From a virus, in IMG/VR virus record IMGVR_UViG_3300042549_003898, positions 1-42,961 of that record: DNA of 42,961 nucleotides, one strand, 5' to 3'. Of this stretch, positions 24,113 to 31,551 are shown piece by piece; positions within the stretch are counted from its first letter, which is position 1; each line of letters opens with the position of its first letter. A program made the translations under genes and the position numbers. Below the pieces are notes generated by a model. The model saw nothing but the letters and a program-made list of their open reading frames with translations. It had not been told where the DNA came from and did not search any database.

Positions 24113-25029
24113 TAGTACCTCGATATTTCAATTACTACGCCGTCGCCATCGTTATCAAACGCAAGCGCGGAGGCTAGATACTCGTCGGCTTTCAGCTTAA
24201 TTGCCGACTGTCTCGCAGCGTCAACCATGTATTCGTCGGATAATGACACCGCCAATAGATAAGACAAAGCCAGCAGCCATTCGTCTGGAAAATCTACATT
24301 GTCGATATTTGTTTCGTTGACGATAAACGGACGCTGAGCAGTGAAGCGTAAGACGTTTTTGTCAGAATAAGGCGTTGGCCATAGGTACATTTTGCCGACA
24401 GGTATTTGTGGATCGTAATACCAATTAGACGCGCTGCCCTGCGTCAGCTTAACCGGCTGGTCAAAGTAAGTGTCACGACTCATGCGCTCAACTGGAACTT
24501 CTGAGCTGGTCGTAGAAATGGCAAACTGAGCGTTGCGAACTCTAAGCGCTCGCTGTGCTACGTCAAAAAACGAGTAAACTAAATTACCTGAATTTGCGTT
24601 AGCTGGCAGCGGTGACTGCAAAGTGATGACATTGCCAGCTGGTGCGCCATTAACGACTGTATAAAACGAATTTCCGTCATTGTCGAATACCGCAACGGAG
24701 TCGCCGCTTTGAATGCCAGCAGCGCTATTAACGGTAACTGCTGAAGCTCCGGCGAGCGCATTGGCGCCCAATGACAGAACCTTTAAATATTCCTGCGTTG
24801 TGATGTAGGTCGCGCCTGCGCCCATCTCGTAAGACGGCACGCCTTTCTTGCACAGTACAATACACAAGTCTTCTAACCACAAGTGATTGTATTCAGTGGC
24901 AATCCATGCGGTAACATAGTTCAGCCCCTCAAACGCATAGTTGCGGTCACTAGCGCTTAATGGCTGGTTTTTATCGACCACTCCGAGCACTCTAAGCGCT
25001 TTGTTGATGATTGCAAGAGCCGTAGCCAT
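24112..25029 (-). CDS. head-tail adaptor, P22 gp4-like
   Basis: 305 aa. The N-terminal region ALAIINKALRVLGVV and YVTAWIATEYNHLWLEDLC is typical of gp4/gp6-like connector proteins that bind under the portal. A beta-rich insertion (about 70-160) makes it longer than P22 gp4 (about 166). TAATG overlap with the gp10-like gene. It probably recruits the hub to the portal. Confidence 0.7.
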   Translation of the reverse strand: MATALAIINKALRVLGVVDKNQPLSASDRNYAFEGLNYVTAWIATEYNHLWLEDLCIVLCKKGVPSYEMGAGATYITTQEYLKVLSLGANALAGASAVTVNSAAGIQSGDSVAVFDNDGNSFYTVVNGAPAGNVITLQSPLPANANSGNLVYSFFDVAQRALRVRNAQFAISTTSSEVPVERMSRDTYFDQPVKLTQGSASNWYYDPQIPVGKMYLWPTPYSDKNVLRFTAQRPFIVNETNIDNVDFPDEWLLALSYLLAVSLSDEYMVDAARQSAIKLKADEYLASALAFDNDGDGVVIEISRY

Positions 25030-25289
25030 TAAAGTTCATCTCCTGAAGTTGGAGTATAAAAGCGTAAATCATCATCGTTTTCAGACTCAGGTCGCGCATC
25101 TTTTACCGCCTGCCGGTCAACATAGCCGCGAATGTTTAGTTGTGGGTGTTTCGGGTCGTAGCACTCGCCGCATGCAAGTAGATTATTCCATTGCATCATA
25201 CAGTCTGAGCGCTTGTAGACAAGCCCGCAGACGTCACAACGGACATTGTGATCGCCTGCAATATAAACCGTCCGCCCTGATGCAGTCAT
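25029..25289 (-). CDS. small zinc-ribbon-like protein, 86 aa
   Basis: Two Cys pairs (CDVC at 18-21, CGEC at about 40-43) with a further Cys between fit a zinc ribbon. Small proteins of this type recur just before the gp4-like gene in podoviruses. Role unknown. It starts at the stop of the 94-aa gene and ends at the ATG of the gp4-like gene. Confidence 0.7.
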   Translation of the reverse strand: MTASGRTVYIAGDHNVRCDVCGLVYKRSDCMMQWNNLLACGECYDPKHPQLNIRGYVDRQAVKDARPESENDDDLRFYTPTSGDEL

Positions 25290-25573
25290 TAGAACTGCTC
25301 AACGATGTTGACTTTGCCTGTACCTGTACCGCTAAACTCAAGCGCAGTGACCGGCTGATTGACCTCGCCGACAGCGTTGGCGACTAAGCTTAACGCACCT
25401 GCCGCTGGGTCTGAATAAGTCACGGCTTCACGCTGGATAGCGCCAGCCGTAACCTTGACAACCAGCGCAGCATCGGTAAGGTTTTGGATTGTGTAACAGT
25501 CAACGCTTGCGCGGTGATTCGTTGGGTACACAACAGCCGCAGCCGTTGGTTTTGTAATGCTACGCTGAGCCAT
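25289..25573 (-). CDS. hypothetical virion protein, 94 aa
   Basis: Beta-rich throughout (AAVVYPTNHRASVDCYTIQN, LVVKVTAGAI). No charged helices. Possibly a decoration or neck-associated protein given its place between the 149-aa protein and the zinc-ribbon gene. Confidence 0.6.
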   Translation of the reverse strand: MAQRSITKPTAAAVVYPTNHRASVDCYTIQNLTDAALVVKVTAGAIQREAVTYSDPAAGALSLVANAVGEVNQPVTALEFSGTGTGKVNIVEQF

Positions 25574-25584
25574 GATTCAACCCC

Positions 25585-26034
25585 TTATAACACGTTAGAG
25601 CAGATTGCAGTAACAACAGCTGTGCCGACGAATTGCGCGAAGTCAGCGCCAGCTAGGGTGTAAGTAAACTTGTTGTTTGTGCTGTTTAACGTGATAGCTG
25701 GAAAAAGTGGAGTGCCAACAGCGCCAACTGCCGCAACTGATGTTGCGCCTAAGATGTTAGCTGGTGCGCCACCGATGCCGACTGTCAGCGTTTTAGTTGC
25801 TGCTGCCGCTTCTGCTGTGGTCACGTCGATGTAAGCAGAGATAACCTGGATTGATTTGGTGCCAGCTTCGATGTTAGTAGTTTGCAGCGCACCAGAAGCT
25901 ACCCGAGTTAGCGGGATTTCAAACGTCTTGATAAACGTGTCGCGGGTGTTTACTGAGTTAGTGGCTTTATCTTTTTCTTGAAAGCCGCCCTCAAGGGAAA
26001 TGTTTGTAAAACGAGTCTGACGATAACGTGCCAT
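25585..26034 (-). CDS. hypothetical virion protein, 149 aa
   Basis: Begins MARYRQTRFTNISLEGG and continues as an Ala/Thr/Val-rich beta protein, typical of a small head decoration or tail-associated protein. GAGG lies before the ATG. It is first after the repeat-marked promoter at 26085-26122, which implies that this promoter leads the tail and ejection gene set. Confidence 0.6.
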   Translation of the reverse strand: MARYRQTRFTNISLEGGFQEKDKATNSVNTRDTFIKTFEIPLTRVASGALQTTNIEAGTKSIQVISAYIDVTTAEAAAATKTLTVGIGGAPANILGATSVAAVGAVGTPLFPAITLNSTNNKFTYTLAGADFAQFVGTAVVTAICSNVL

Positions 26035-26084
26035 GATGTGACCTCACTAGGTTAGCAGAGCGGGATTGCTCCAAAGTCTTACCT

Positions 26085-26122
26085 AGTGTAAACCGTCAAT
26101 CTTTTGGCGTCAATTTATTGGC
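26085..26122 (-). promoter_or_regulatory. late promoter with GCCAATAAATTGAC repeats
   Basis: On the minus strand an exact GCCAATAAATTGAC (26109-26122) is followed directly by a degenerate copy, GCCAAAAGATTGAC. The -35 TTGACG (26108-26113) and -10 TACACT (26085-26090) are 17 bases apart. The same 14-mer occurs twice at 34131-34161 in front of another late transcript. Confidence 0.65.
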
Positions 26123-26123
26123 T

Positions 26124-26402
26124 CTATTCTCGGCCTTTGTTTTTAATTTTAAAATAAACATCAACAGCGTTCTTCACCAAGAATGATATGCCGCCAGCTA
26201 TTGACACGACAGCAGCCCAATCAGATAGATGCCACATATCAGGTTGTGCAATCCTGCTAGCTGTATCAGTAGCCGCACCAAGAGTAACGCCGGCACTTAT
26301 GGATATTGCGCCAAACCAGTTGATGCCCTTGTGCAGCAGAATGTTGCCATGCTCACTAACCGCCATCAGAATACCTGTCAGAAGATGTTTTAGTCCTGTC
26401 AT
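26124..26402 (-). CDS. membrane protein, holin-like, 92 aa
   Basis: Two hydrophobic segments (about 28-46 and 62-80) with a charged C-terminus (KIKNKGRE). The size suits a holin, but the lysis cassette with its own holin candidate is 12 kb away. It could be a second holin, an antiholin or a membrane protein for another purpose. It overlaps the 45-aa gene upstream by 47 bases; an internal ATG (residue 13) would remove most of that. Confidence 0.55.
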   Translation of the reverse strand: MTGLKHLLTGILMAVSEHGNILLHKGINWFGAISISAGVTLGAATDTASRIAQPDMWHLSDWAAVVSIAGGISFLVKNAVDVYFKIKNKGRE

Positions 26403-26493
26403 TTTTGAACCTAGTTACGACATAATTTATGCAATTGTAAATTAAATAGGCAACTAACGCCAGAGCTACGGCTGGCACGATTAAATCCTTCAT
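26356..26493 (-). CDS. 45-aa single-pass membrane protein in an overlapping frame
   Basis: AGGAGG lies nine bases before ATG 26493, the best ribosome-binding site in this cluster. One transmembrane helix (about 4-26) is followed by a basic/polar tail (RFKNDRTKTSSDRYSDGG). The first 83 bases overlap the end of the 149-aa membrane gene in a different frame. No lipobox, so it is not an Rz1. Confidence 0.55.
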   Translation of the reverse strand: MKDLIVPAVALALVAYLIYNCINYVVTRFKNDRTKTSSDRYSDGG

Positions 26494-26860
26494 GCAGCCG
26501 CCCTCCTGACAGCAAAGATAACAGCACGTAAAAATCCACCGCGCCAATTAAATAACCGAATGAAGTATAAAACATTGTCTCGGTTTGCGGAAATAGAAAC
26601 GCATCAAAGGCGCAAAGCCAGTATAGGCAGCCGGTGACCAGCAGCGCCTGACGGATATTGTATGAAAGCTTGATATAAACCGTTGCGTTAACTGAGTAGA
26701 TGGCTCCAGCGCACAGGCAGAACCAAAAGTCGGTCTCGGTGAATTTAAATGCCAGCTCGCCAAGCAGCATGAACGCCAGAACAGCAATTGCCTGGCGATT
26801 AATAAAAGAAGCCGCAACGAGTGCGGCAATCTTCATCATGTCTAGTGTTTCAGCGCTCAT
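26411..26860 (-). CDS. multi-pass membrane protein, 149 aa
   Basis: Four hydrophobic stretches (about 8-32, 44-62, 70-88, 96-116) suggest a polytopic inner-membrane protein. Starts in an ATGA overlap with the 23-aa Lys-rich gene. Its last third overlaps the next gene in another frame. With its neighbours it forms a membrane-protein island inside the tail gene block; function unknown. Confidence 0.55.
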   Translation of the reverse strand: MSAETLDMMKIAALVAASFINRQAIAVLAFMLLGELAFKFTETDFWFCLCAGAIYSVNATVYIKLSYNIRQALLVTGCLYWLCAFDAFLFPQTETMFYTSFGYLIGAVDFYVLLSLLSGGRLHEGFNRASRSSGVSCLFNLQLHKLCRN

Positions 26861-26928
26861 TTGGCTTTTTGCGGCTTCTTGTCGCTTTTTTCACTTTTGC
26901 TGCGAGGCTTTTGCTTGTTCTGTGCCAT
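26857..26928 (-). CDS. 23-aa Lys/Gln-rich peptide
   Basis: AAGGAG lies six bases before the ATG and the stop overlaps the next ATG. The product is almost all Lys, Gln, Ser, Asp and Pro, with no hydrophobic core. Its strong ribosome-binding site and coupling suggest a leader peptide for the membrane gene that follows. Confidence 0.5.
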   Translation of the reverse strand: MAQNKQKPRSKSEKSDKKPQKAK

Positions 26929-26964
26929 GAATTACTCCTTATGTTGGCGGTTTAGTTTAGCGCA

Positions 26965-27840
26965 TTAATCGGGTAATTTCAAAAAGCCTTTGTCGTAAAG
27001 TGCATTGAAGCAATCTTCGACTGTGCCATAAGCCGTCTTATGCACTTTGATGGCAGCATCAACAACCTTCTGGCGCTCGGCTTTGGCTTTTCGGTCGTGG
27101 TCTAGTGGGCGGAATAAAACATTTTGAATCGCCTGCTTTTCTTTGTGGCTGCATTGATTGGTGACGCAAATGATTTCACCGTGAATAAAATCAATGGTGC
27201 AGCGCTTCCAGCTTGCTTTTGTCGGCTTCGGCGGCATCCACTCACACTCAACGCCAACAGGCGGCAACCGCAAAGACTTTTGTGTTTCATAGCAATACCA
27301 GCCCGACTCACCACCAGAACCGCCACCAATATCATTGATAAAGCCGCCACCGCCGAAACCTGTCGCAACTACTTTATATTCTGGAGTAGGCACATTCCAA
27401 GTTATAACCTCGGAAGGTTTAGGCGCTACGGCAACCAAATAGCTCGTATCCGCTGGCTTGTGGCGTTGGTCGGTGATTTTGAATTTAACACAAACATTCC
27501 AGCTCCATTTTGCCAACTCAGCATCTGATAGCTGACCAATTTTATACAGCTTCGATTCTACACTTACAACAACATCATCCGCCAACTCTGGCCGCTTGCC
27601 GTCAGTGGCATATTCGATTCCCCAACGATAACCATTGACATAGCCAAGCTCTTTGGCTCGTTGTTGGAATTGCTCGGCAGAGCCAACAATCCATCCGCGA
27701 TTAGATTCAAAATTGCAGACGCAAACATTTTTATCTGCCATGAAGATGTCACCATCTTTTGCAGGGGATTTTAGCGCTTCAGGTAGCCGCCCGTTAAGCT
27801 CAATAATTACGTCATCTAGAGTTTTCATTTTCATTTTCAT
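26965..27840 (-). CDS. hypothetical protein, 291 aa
   Basis: Starts MKMKMK; the first ATG is kept although three alternate Met codons exist. It contains a Gly-rich middle (GFGGGGFINDIGGGSGGESG, about 155-174) and Cys/Trp-rich segments, with conserved-looking GWYCYETQ and ECEWMPP. Similar proteins are seen in enteric phages without known function. It has its own palindrome-bearing promoter (27867-27894), unlike its neighbours. Confidence 0.65.
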   Translation of the reverse strand: MKMKMKTLDDVIIELNGRLPEALKSPAKDGDIFMADKNVCVCNFESNRGWIVGSAEQFQQRAKELGYVNGYRWGIEYATDGKRPELADDVVVSVESKLYKIGQLSDAELAKWSWNVCVKFKITDQRHKPADTSYLVAVAPKPSEVITWNVPTPEYKVVATGFGGGGFINDIGGGSGGESGWYCYETQKSLRLPPVGVECEWMPPKPTKASWKRCTIDFIHGEIICVTNQCSHKEKQAIQNVLFRPLDHDRKAKAERQKVVDAAIKVHKTAYGTVEDCFNALYDKGFLKLPD

Positions 27841-27866
27841 TCATCCAATCAGTTAATCGAAATCCA

Positions 27867-27894
27867 AATATAGCATAACTAATTATGCAGTCAA
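27867..27894 (-). promoter_or_regulatory. promoter with 16-bp palindromic operator in the spacer
   Basis: TTGACT (27889-27894), then the near-perfect palindrome GCATAATTAGTTATGC (27873-27888), then TATATT (27867-27872) read on minus. The palindrome fills the whole 16-base spacer, so a bound dimer would block RNA polymerase. Nearly the same element lies at 42596-42623. It drives the 291-aa gene. Confidence 0.7.
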
Positions 27895-27903
27895 CTAGCG
27901 CAC

Positions 27904-27932
27904 AAAAGAAAAAGCCACCCGCTAAGGTGGCC
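27904..27932 (-). terminator. Rho-independent terminator (minus)
   Basis: GCCACC (27914-27919) pairs with GGTGGC (27926-27931), followed on minus by TTTTTCTTTT. It ends whatever is transcribed from the 27933-28213 region, which holds no standard gene. Confidence 0.8.
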
Positions 27933-28213
27933 GTTCTCGCTGATTCGTCGTCGCAAGTATCAGCCACTTGCGGAAATAGGGAAACCGGTATCAGCAATCA
28001 GTGCGCCAAGGAAGTAAAACGCACCGCAAAAAAATACCGTAAACCTATGACTGCGCACAATTTCAAACACGTTAGGCACTGCTGCGGTTGGAGACCGCTG
28101 CTCTAGCTTTTCAGCTCGTGTTATCTGCCATTGTGGCCAAGCGTTGGAAGGTGCGCAGCGTGACTCCTGTCGTGCTGCTTTATTAGATTAGTTCAGTTGG
28201 TTTGATTTGGCAA
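27933..28213 (-). ncRNA. possible structured RNA in an otherwise gene-free island
   Basis: The 27841-28241 stretch has no credible gene. Between two minus-strand terminators lies about 280 bases with a 7-bp hairpin (CGCAAGT/ACTTGCG, about 27953-27973) and a 75-codon open frame (27960-28187, minus) that has no ATG and no ribosome-binding site. Its residues (RSHRFTVFF, FLGALIADTGFPISASG) look familiar from stray hypothetical proteins of gammaproteobacteria. That pattern suggests a conserved RNA or repeat rather than a protein gene. No good promoter was found. Confidence 0.35.
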
Positions 28214-28238
28214 TAAAAAAGGCGACCGAAGCCGCCTA
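28214..28238 (-). terminator. Rho-independent terminator of the collar-fibre transcript
   Basis: A 7-bp stem (28220-28226/28231-28237) around a UUCG loop is followed on minus by six T residues. It lies three bases beyond the stop of the 454-aa fibre gene. Confidence 0.88.
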
Positions 28239-28241
28239 GTG

Positions 28242-29606
28242 TTACAAGCCTAGGTAAATGAATTTGCCAAAGGCTATGTATGGTGGGAGATGTGTTGTTT
28301 GTGTGACATTGCCATTCAGGCTTGTAGTTGTATAACCGTGAGTGTGGTTTGCGTTTTGTGAATTAGATGTCTTAGTAGGTACGTCGATGGTGACAAGGTG
28401 GTTGTGCAAAGTGCTTAGGCCATCAATATCTCTGTCTGGGGAGCTTAAAGCGGCATACGACTGGTCAGAACCAGCCATTGTACTACCATTGTCACGGAAC
28501 ACTGAGCTTGTGCTTGCAAATGCAAAGGTGTGTGGTCTTCCGCTCGATGTGGCATAGTCAGAAGCAGTAACCTCTGAGATAGTGTAAGCGTTAGTGGTGT
28601 GAGTGTGACCATTAGATTCGGTACCAGTGTTACCGGTTAACGTAAAGTTAGGCAATGCAGAACGCGCTATGGTTAATGAACCCGCTGATTGACCCACAAA
28701 CACCGCAGAACCATCAGCACCCATTGCCAGCTTACCAACGGTATCTGGAAGGTATGACAAACCACTACCTAAAGAGCTTGCAGCAGCCTGTTGAGTGGGT
28801 GTAAGGGAAGACACTGGGCGTCCATCCATTAACAACCATCCGTTATGATCATCTTTCCTGTAGGCTTCTTTTATATCACCAATCTCATGCGTGCCGACCA
28901 CAGCATCCGTAAACGTCCGGCTAGTTGTTCTACGCCAAGGAGCTGCCGCTGTGACGCCAGGACGGCACTGCATAAGCGCTCCGGTATCTTTGCGGATAAT
29001 GCGGGTTGCAATGGAGTCACCTGCTCGAACGTCTAGCGGGTACTCAAACGGAATCGACAGCAATGCACCCGCGGTCCATGACGGTATTTCTACGCGAGCA
29101 ATCTCGACGTTCCCTGCTGTAAATTCTACGACCCACGTACCACCCGCGGCGGCGGTGTCGGCAGGCATCACCTCAATCTTAGTAAAGCTCAGGCTAGCCG
29201 CAGGCGTAAAACTCACGGCATACGGTATTGGTGTACCAGCGGGGACGAGTGCGCCGTTAGGCTCCGCGACAGCCTGCGCGGCAAACTTCCGAGATGATGG
29301 CTCGATAATTATCGTGCCGTCAGTGCTTTGACCCTGCCACAAGGGGAAGAACGCCAGTCCGGTAAACTCATTCTTAAATACTACGTTTTGACCGGCAGAA
29401 CCTATGCTGTGAACGCTCCCAAGGTGGAAAGACCCGACGCCGGTAGTTAAGGCTGTTTTAAACCATGATCCGTCCGAGTTTTGCTCGGCAATCTTCTCTG
29501 TACCCTTCCAAAGCTCAAGTGCGCCGTTTGACTGGTTTAATTTGTATTCGTAACCATCCGGTAGCGCACCAGCACCGCCGCCTACCCCGCCTGAAATTAA
29601 AGACAT
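28242..29606 (-). CDS. tail fibre with phage tail-collar-like C-terminus
   Basis: 454 aa. Residues about 1-240 are beta-rich. From about 243 a collar-type domain is read: GDIKEAYRKDDHNGWLLMDG, LPDTVGKLAMGADGS and the late LPPYIAFGKFIYL. Several HxH motifs (GHTHTT, NHTHGY) resemble the metal-binding shafts of trimeric fibre tips such as T4 gp12 and gp37 and the T5 L-shaped fibre. A likely receptor-binding or short fibre protein. It is placed between head genes and the gp4-like connector genes, away from the other fibres, and ends its own transcript with a terminator. Confidence 0.75.
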   Translation of the reverse strand: MSLISGGVGGGAGALPDGYEYKLNQSNGALELWKGTEKIAEQNSDGSWFKTALTTGVGSFHLGSVHSIGSAGQNVVFKNEFTGLAFFPLWQGQSTDGTIIIEPSSRKFAAQAVAEPNGALVPAGTPIPYAVSFTPAASLSFTKIEVMPADTAAAGGTWVVEFTAGNVEIARVEIPSWTAGALLSIPFEYPLDVRAGDSIATRIIRKDTGALMQCRPGVTAAAPWRRTTSRTFTDAVVGTHEIGDIKEAYRKDDHNGWLLMDGRPVSSLTPTQQAAASSLGSGLSYLPDTVGKLAMGADGSAVFVGQSAGSLTIARSALPNFTLTGNTGTESNGHTHTTNAYTISEVTASDYATSSGRPHTFAFASTSSVFRDNGSTMAGSDQSYAALSSPDRDIDGLSTLHNHLVTIDVPTKTSNSQNANHTHGYTTTSLNGNVTQTTHLPPYIAFGKFIYLGL

Positions 29607-29614
29607 AAAACCCC

Positions 29615-29845
29615 CTAAACTAAATCATACTGAGCGCCACCAGTTGGCGTGATGCGGATAGTTGCGTTGCCGCATGTAAGCACAAAGCCGCCGTCTGATG
29701 ATTTGCTGTCAGTCTGAACCCATAAGTTTGTGTCTTTATCTAGCAAAGCCTCAACGGTTACGCTGCCGCCATTGGCTTTTAGAATCAGAGTCCTTTGGCT
29801 GTGCGCTGGCATTGTTGGTGGAAATGTCGTCTGCGTGGTAAACAT
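29615..29845 (-). CDS. hypothetical protein, 76 aa
   Basis: Short beta-rich protein (LILKANGGSVTVEALLD, FVLTCGNATIRITPTGG) directly upstream of the collar-fibre gene and downstream of the structured spacer. Possibly a fibre or head accessory. No family recognised. Confidence 0.6.
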   Translation of the reverse strand: MFTTQTTFPPTMPAHSQRTLILKANGGSVTVEALLDKDTNLWVQTDSKSSDGGFVLTCGNATIRITPTGGAQYDLV

Positions 29846-29850
29846 AATAA

Positions 29851-29870
29851 GCCCTCAAGTTAAGTTGAGG
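29851..29870 (-). other. hairpin just upstream of the 76-aa gene
   Basis: CCTCAA (29853-29858) and TTGAGG (29865-29870) pair around six bases in the leader of the 76-aa gene, about eight bases before its ATG. It could mask the start region. No T tract, so it is not a clear terminator. Confidence 0.5.
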
Positions 29871-29875
29871 CTCTA

Positions 29876-29933
29876 GAGGATGGAAAGGCCGTGAGATTCC
29901 CGACATCCATATCGGGAGGCCATCCTCACGGCC
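29876..29933. repeat. interlocking inverted repeats, pseudoknot-like
   Basis: GAGGATGG (29876-29883) is complementary to CCATCCTC (29920-29927), and GGCCGTGAG (29887-29895) to CTCACGGCC (29925-29933). The pairs interleave (1-2-1'-2'), and a third hairpin, TCCCGA/TCGGGA (29898-29903/29912-29917), lies inside. Either the two helices compete or, trimmed to 6 and 8 bp, they coexist as a pseudoknot. It fills the 143-base gap between the 196-aa and 76-aa genes. Confidence 0.75.
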
Positions 29934-29988
29934 ACTTACATTATGAATTATGCCGATTAAAAGCGCAATTTAAGTTACTGGCGCACTT

Positions 29989-30579
29989 CTATTTATAATA
30001 AAAATCATTGTTTGTGTAAACGCTAAGCTGTGCAGATGGCGCAGGGGTCAAGCCATAAGCCTGAAGCGCCGCGCTCGGTATTGATGGTACAAGGTCGCCA
30101 AAGTCGGAGCCTGTCGAGCTTCTGGCAAACATAGAGCGAAGCTTTATGCCGGTTGGCAGTGTTAATGATGAGAAGTCAAAGAAAACGTCTTGCTGGTTGG
30201 CGTTCTCTAGTCGAATCTCGATTGTGTTACCAAGGATTTGCCATGACGCGCCGCCATTCGAACTTAGCTCAACCCAAAAGAAAAGGCTAGATGTGCCAGA
30301 AGCACCAGACCTAGCGGCGCGAAGCCTGCTTTTAAATAGGAATGGACCGCCCTTTAAGATGGTTAGCGTGCCGTTAGCGTCAACTGATAACAATCCGCCA
30401 GGCGATGTTCGTGCTGCCCCGTATTTAACTTGCTTTGGCGTGTCAATTGGTGAGCCTGACTGTGTGGTCTGGTCAACAAATGAATCGTATAGATTTGAGC
30501 CAGCAGACTCATTAATGAGCTTGCCGACAATCAGCGTTGGTATTTGGGTATAATTTATGCCGTTAATCCGAGTCTTCAT
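29989..30579 (-). CDS. virion protein sharing the tailspike N-terminal tag
   Basis: 196 aa. Its N-terminus, KTRINGINYTQIP, matches the deacetylase tailspike (KTRINGKNYTQIP), after which the sequences diverge. The rest is beta-rich (LFFWVELSSNGGASWQILG; VFFDFSSLTLPTGIKL). A GTG at 30591 would add four residues; ATG 30579 is preferred. It lies right after the coat gene and its terminator. It may be a head fibre, a tail decoration or a second adhesin docking to the same site as the spike. Confidence 0.65.
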   Translation of the reverse strand: MKTRINGINYTQIPTLIVGKLINESAGSNLYDSFVDQTTQSGSPIDTPKQVKYGAARTSPGGLLSVDANGTLTILKGGPFLFKSRLRAARSGASGTSSLFFWVELSSNGGASWQILGNTIEIRLENANQQDVFFDFSSLTLPTGIKLRSMFARSSTGSDFGDLVPSIPSAALQAYGLTPAPSAQLSVYTNNDFYYK

Positions 30580-30593
30580 AACACCACCCACAT

Positions 30594-30620
30594 AAAAGAA
30601 AAGAGCGGCCGAAGCCGCTC
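30594..30620 (-). terminator. Rho-independent terminator after the coat gene
   Basis: GAGCGGC (30603-30609) pairs with GCCGCTC (30614-30620) around a UUCG loop (minus), followed by TTTTCTTTT. It lies seven bases after the coat stop and may reduce read-through from the highly expressed head genes. Confidence 0.9.
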
Positions 30621-30627
30621 ATTGGTG

Positions 30628-31548
30628 TTACGCAGTACCAGCAGAGCCGTACAAACCACGCGGGTCTGACCAGCCAAAGCTATAACGCTCAGATGCCTTG
30701 AAGCGAGCATTGCCTGACAGAAACGCATTGTCTTCGCCAAACGCGATAGCGCGACGAACAAAGTGTTTCATGCCGTCCGGCACGTCAGTCTTAATGAACC
30801 AAGCATCGTTTGAAGTCAAGTAGTTGTTCACTACAACCTCAGAGATTAAGCCCATAGACCGCACAGCGTTGATGGCGTTGTTGGCTGTGTCGTTTTGCAG
30901 CGTAGATTTTAAGATGCGGTGAGCATCGAACTGTAACGCAACAGGAACAACAAGCTTTTCAGCGCTTAACATCATACGCGTGCCGCGTGAGTCAGTCGCT
31001 AAGCCGATTTGAATTAACAAATCTTCCAATGACGCTTCTGACAAGTCAGCTGCAACAGTTAACACGTTGCTAAACGTGCCGCCTGATGGGCCGCTCGGGT
31101 GAGCGTTTGACAGCAACGCTTGACCATCACCATCTGGCATCGTGAACGCGCCGTTGAACGCGCGGTTGTAGATATTCGCTGCAATCACTTCTTTAGTGAT
31201 TTTCATCGAGTAGCCCAACATACGCGCTTTCTTGTTCATTAAGCCGTACAGCTCATCTTCCAAAGCTTCTTGAGTTACAACGAAGCCTTTAGCCACTGTG
31301 TAGTGGTTATACTTCGGTGCGTAACCTTGCTGGAAGTCATCAAACGCAACGTCTGAGCCTTCTGGCTTGATTGACGCCAAGCCCATGCCCTCAACCATCT
31401 GGTCGATTTCGAAGGCTTTGCGCGAGCTTTCAGTGTCGAAAAGCTTGGTATATTGGTCTGCATAACGCTTATATTCGTGACCAAATGTAGTGTTTAGACC
31501 TTCTTGGAGAAGGCGTGGAATATTACCACGAGTAATAGTACCGGCCAT
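30628..31548 (-). CDS. major capsid protein (HK97-fold)
   Basis: 306 aa. Helical start MAGTITRGNIPRLLQEGLNTTFGHEYKRY, then VAFDDFQQGYAPKYNHYTVAKGFVVTQEALEDELY (E-loop and spine-helix region) and an axial-domain segment FVRRAIAFGEDNAF with a C-terminal GWSDPRGLYG. This is the pattern of Mu gpT-like HK97-fold major head proteins without an N-terminal delta domain. The separate scaffold gene fits. It lies downstream of scaffold and GroES-like genes and is followed by a terminator. Confidence 0.85.
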   Translation of the reverse strand: MAGTITRGNIPRLLQEGLNTTFGHEYKRYADQYTKLFDTESSRKAFEIDQMVEGMGLASIKPEGSDVAFDDFQQGYAPKYNHYTVAKGFVVTQEALEDELYGLMNKKARMLGYSMKITKEVIAANIYNRAFNGAFTMPDGDGQALLSNAHPSGPSGGTFSNVLTVAADLSEASLEDLLIQIGLATDSRGTRMMLSAEKLVVPVALQFDAHRILKSTLQNDTANNAINAVRSMGLISEVVVNNYLTSNDAWFIKTDVPDGMKHFVRRAIAFGEDNAFLSGNARFKASERYSFGWSDPRGLYGSAGTA

Positions 31549-31551
31549 ATG

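Noticed and set aside
27885-28106. 73-aa plus-strand open frame opposite the ATG-less island
   Set aside because: No ribosome-binding site, starts inside the palindromic promoter region, and runs antisense to the structured island and through a terminator stem.
29876-29933. HDV-like self-cleaving ribozyme
   Set aside because: The helix order is suggestive, but the junction after P1' is only TTT on minus and nothing on plus; no P4, no P1.1 pairing and no catalytic C can be placed.
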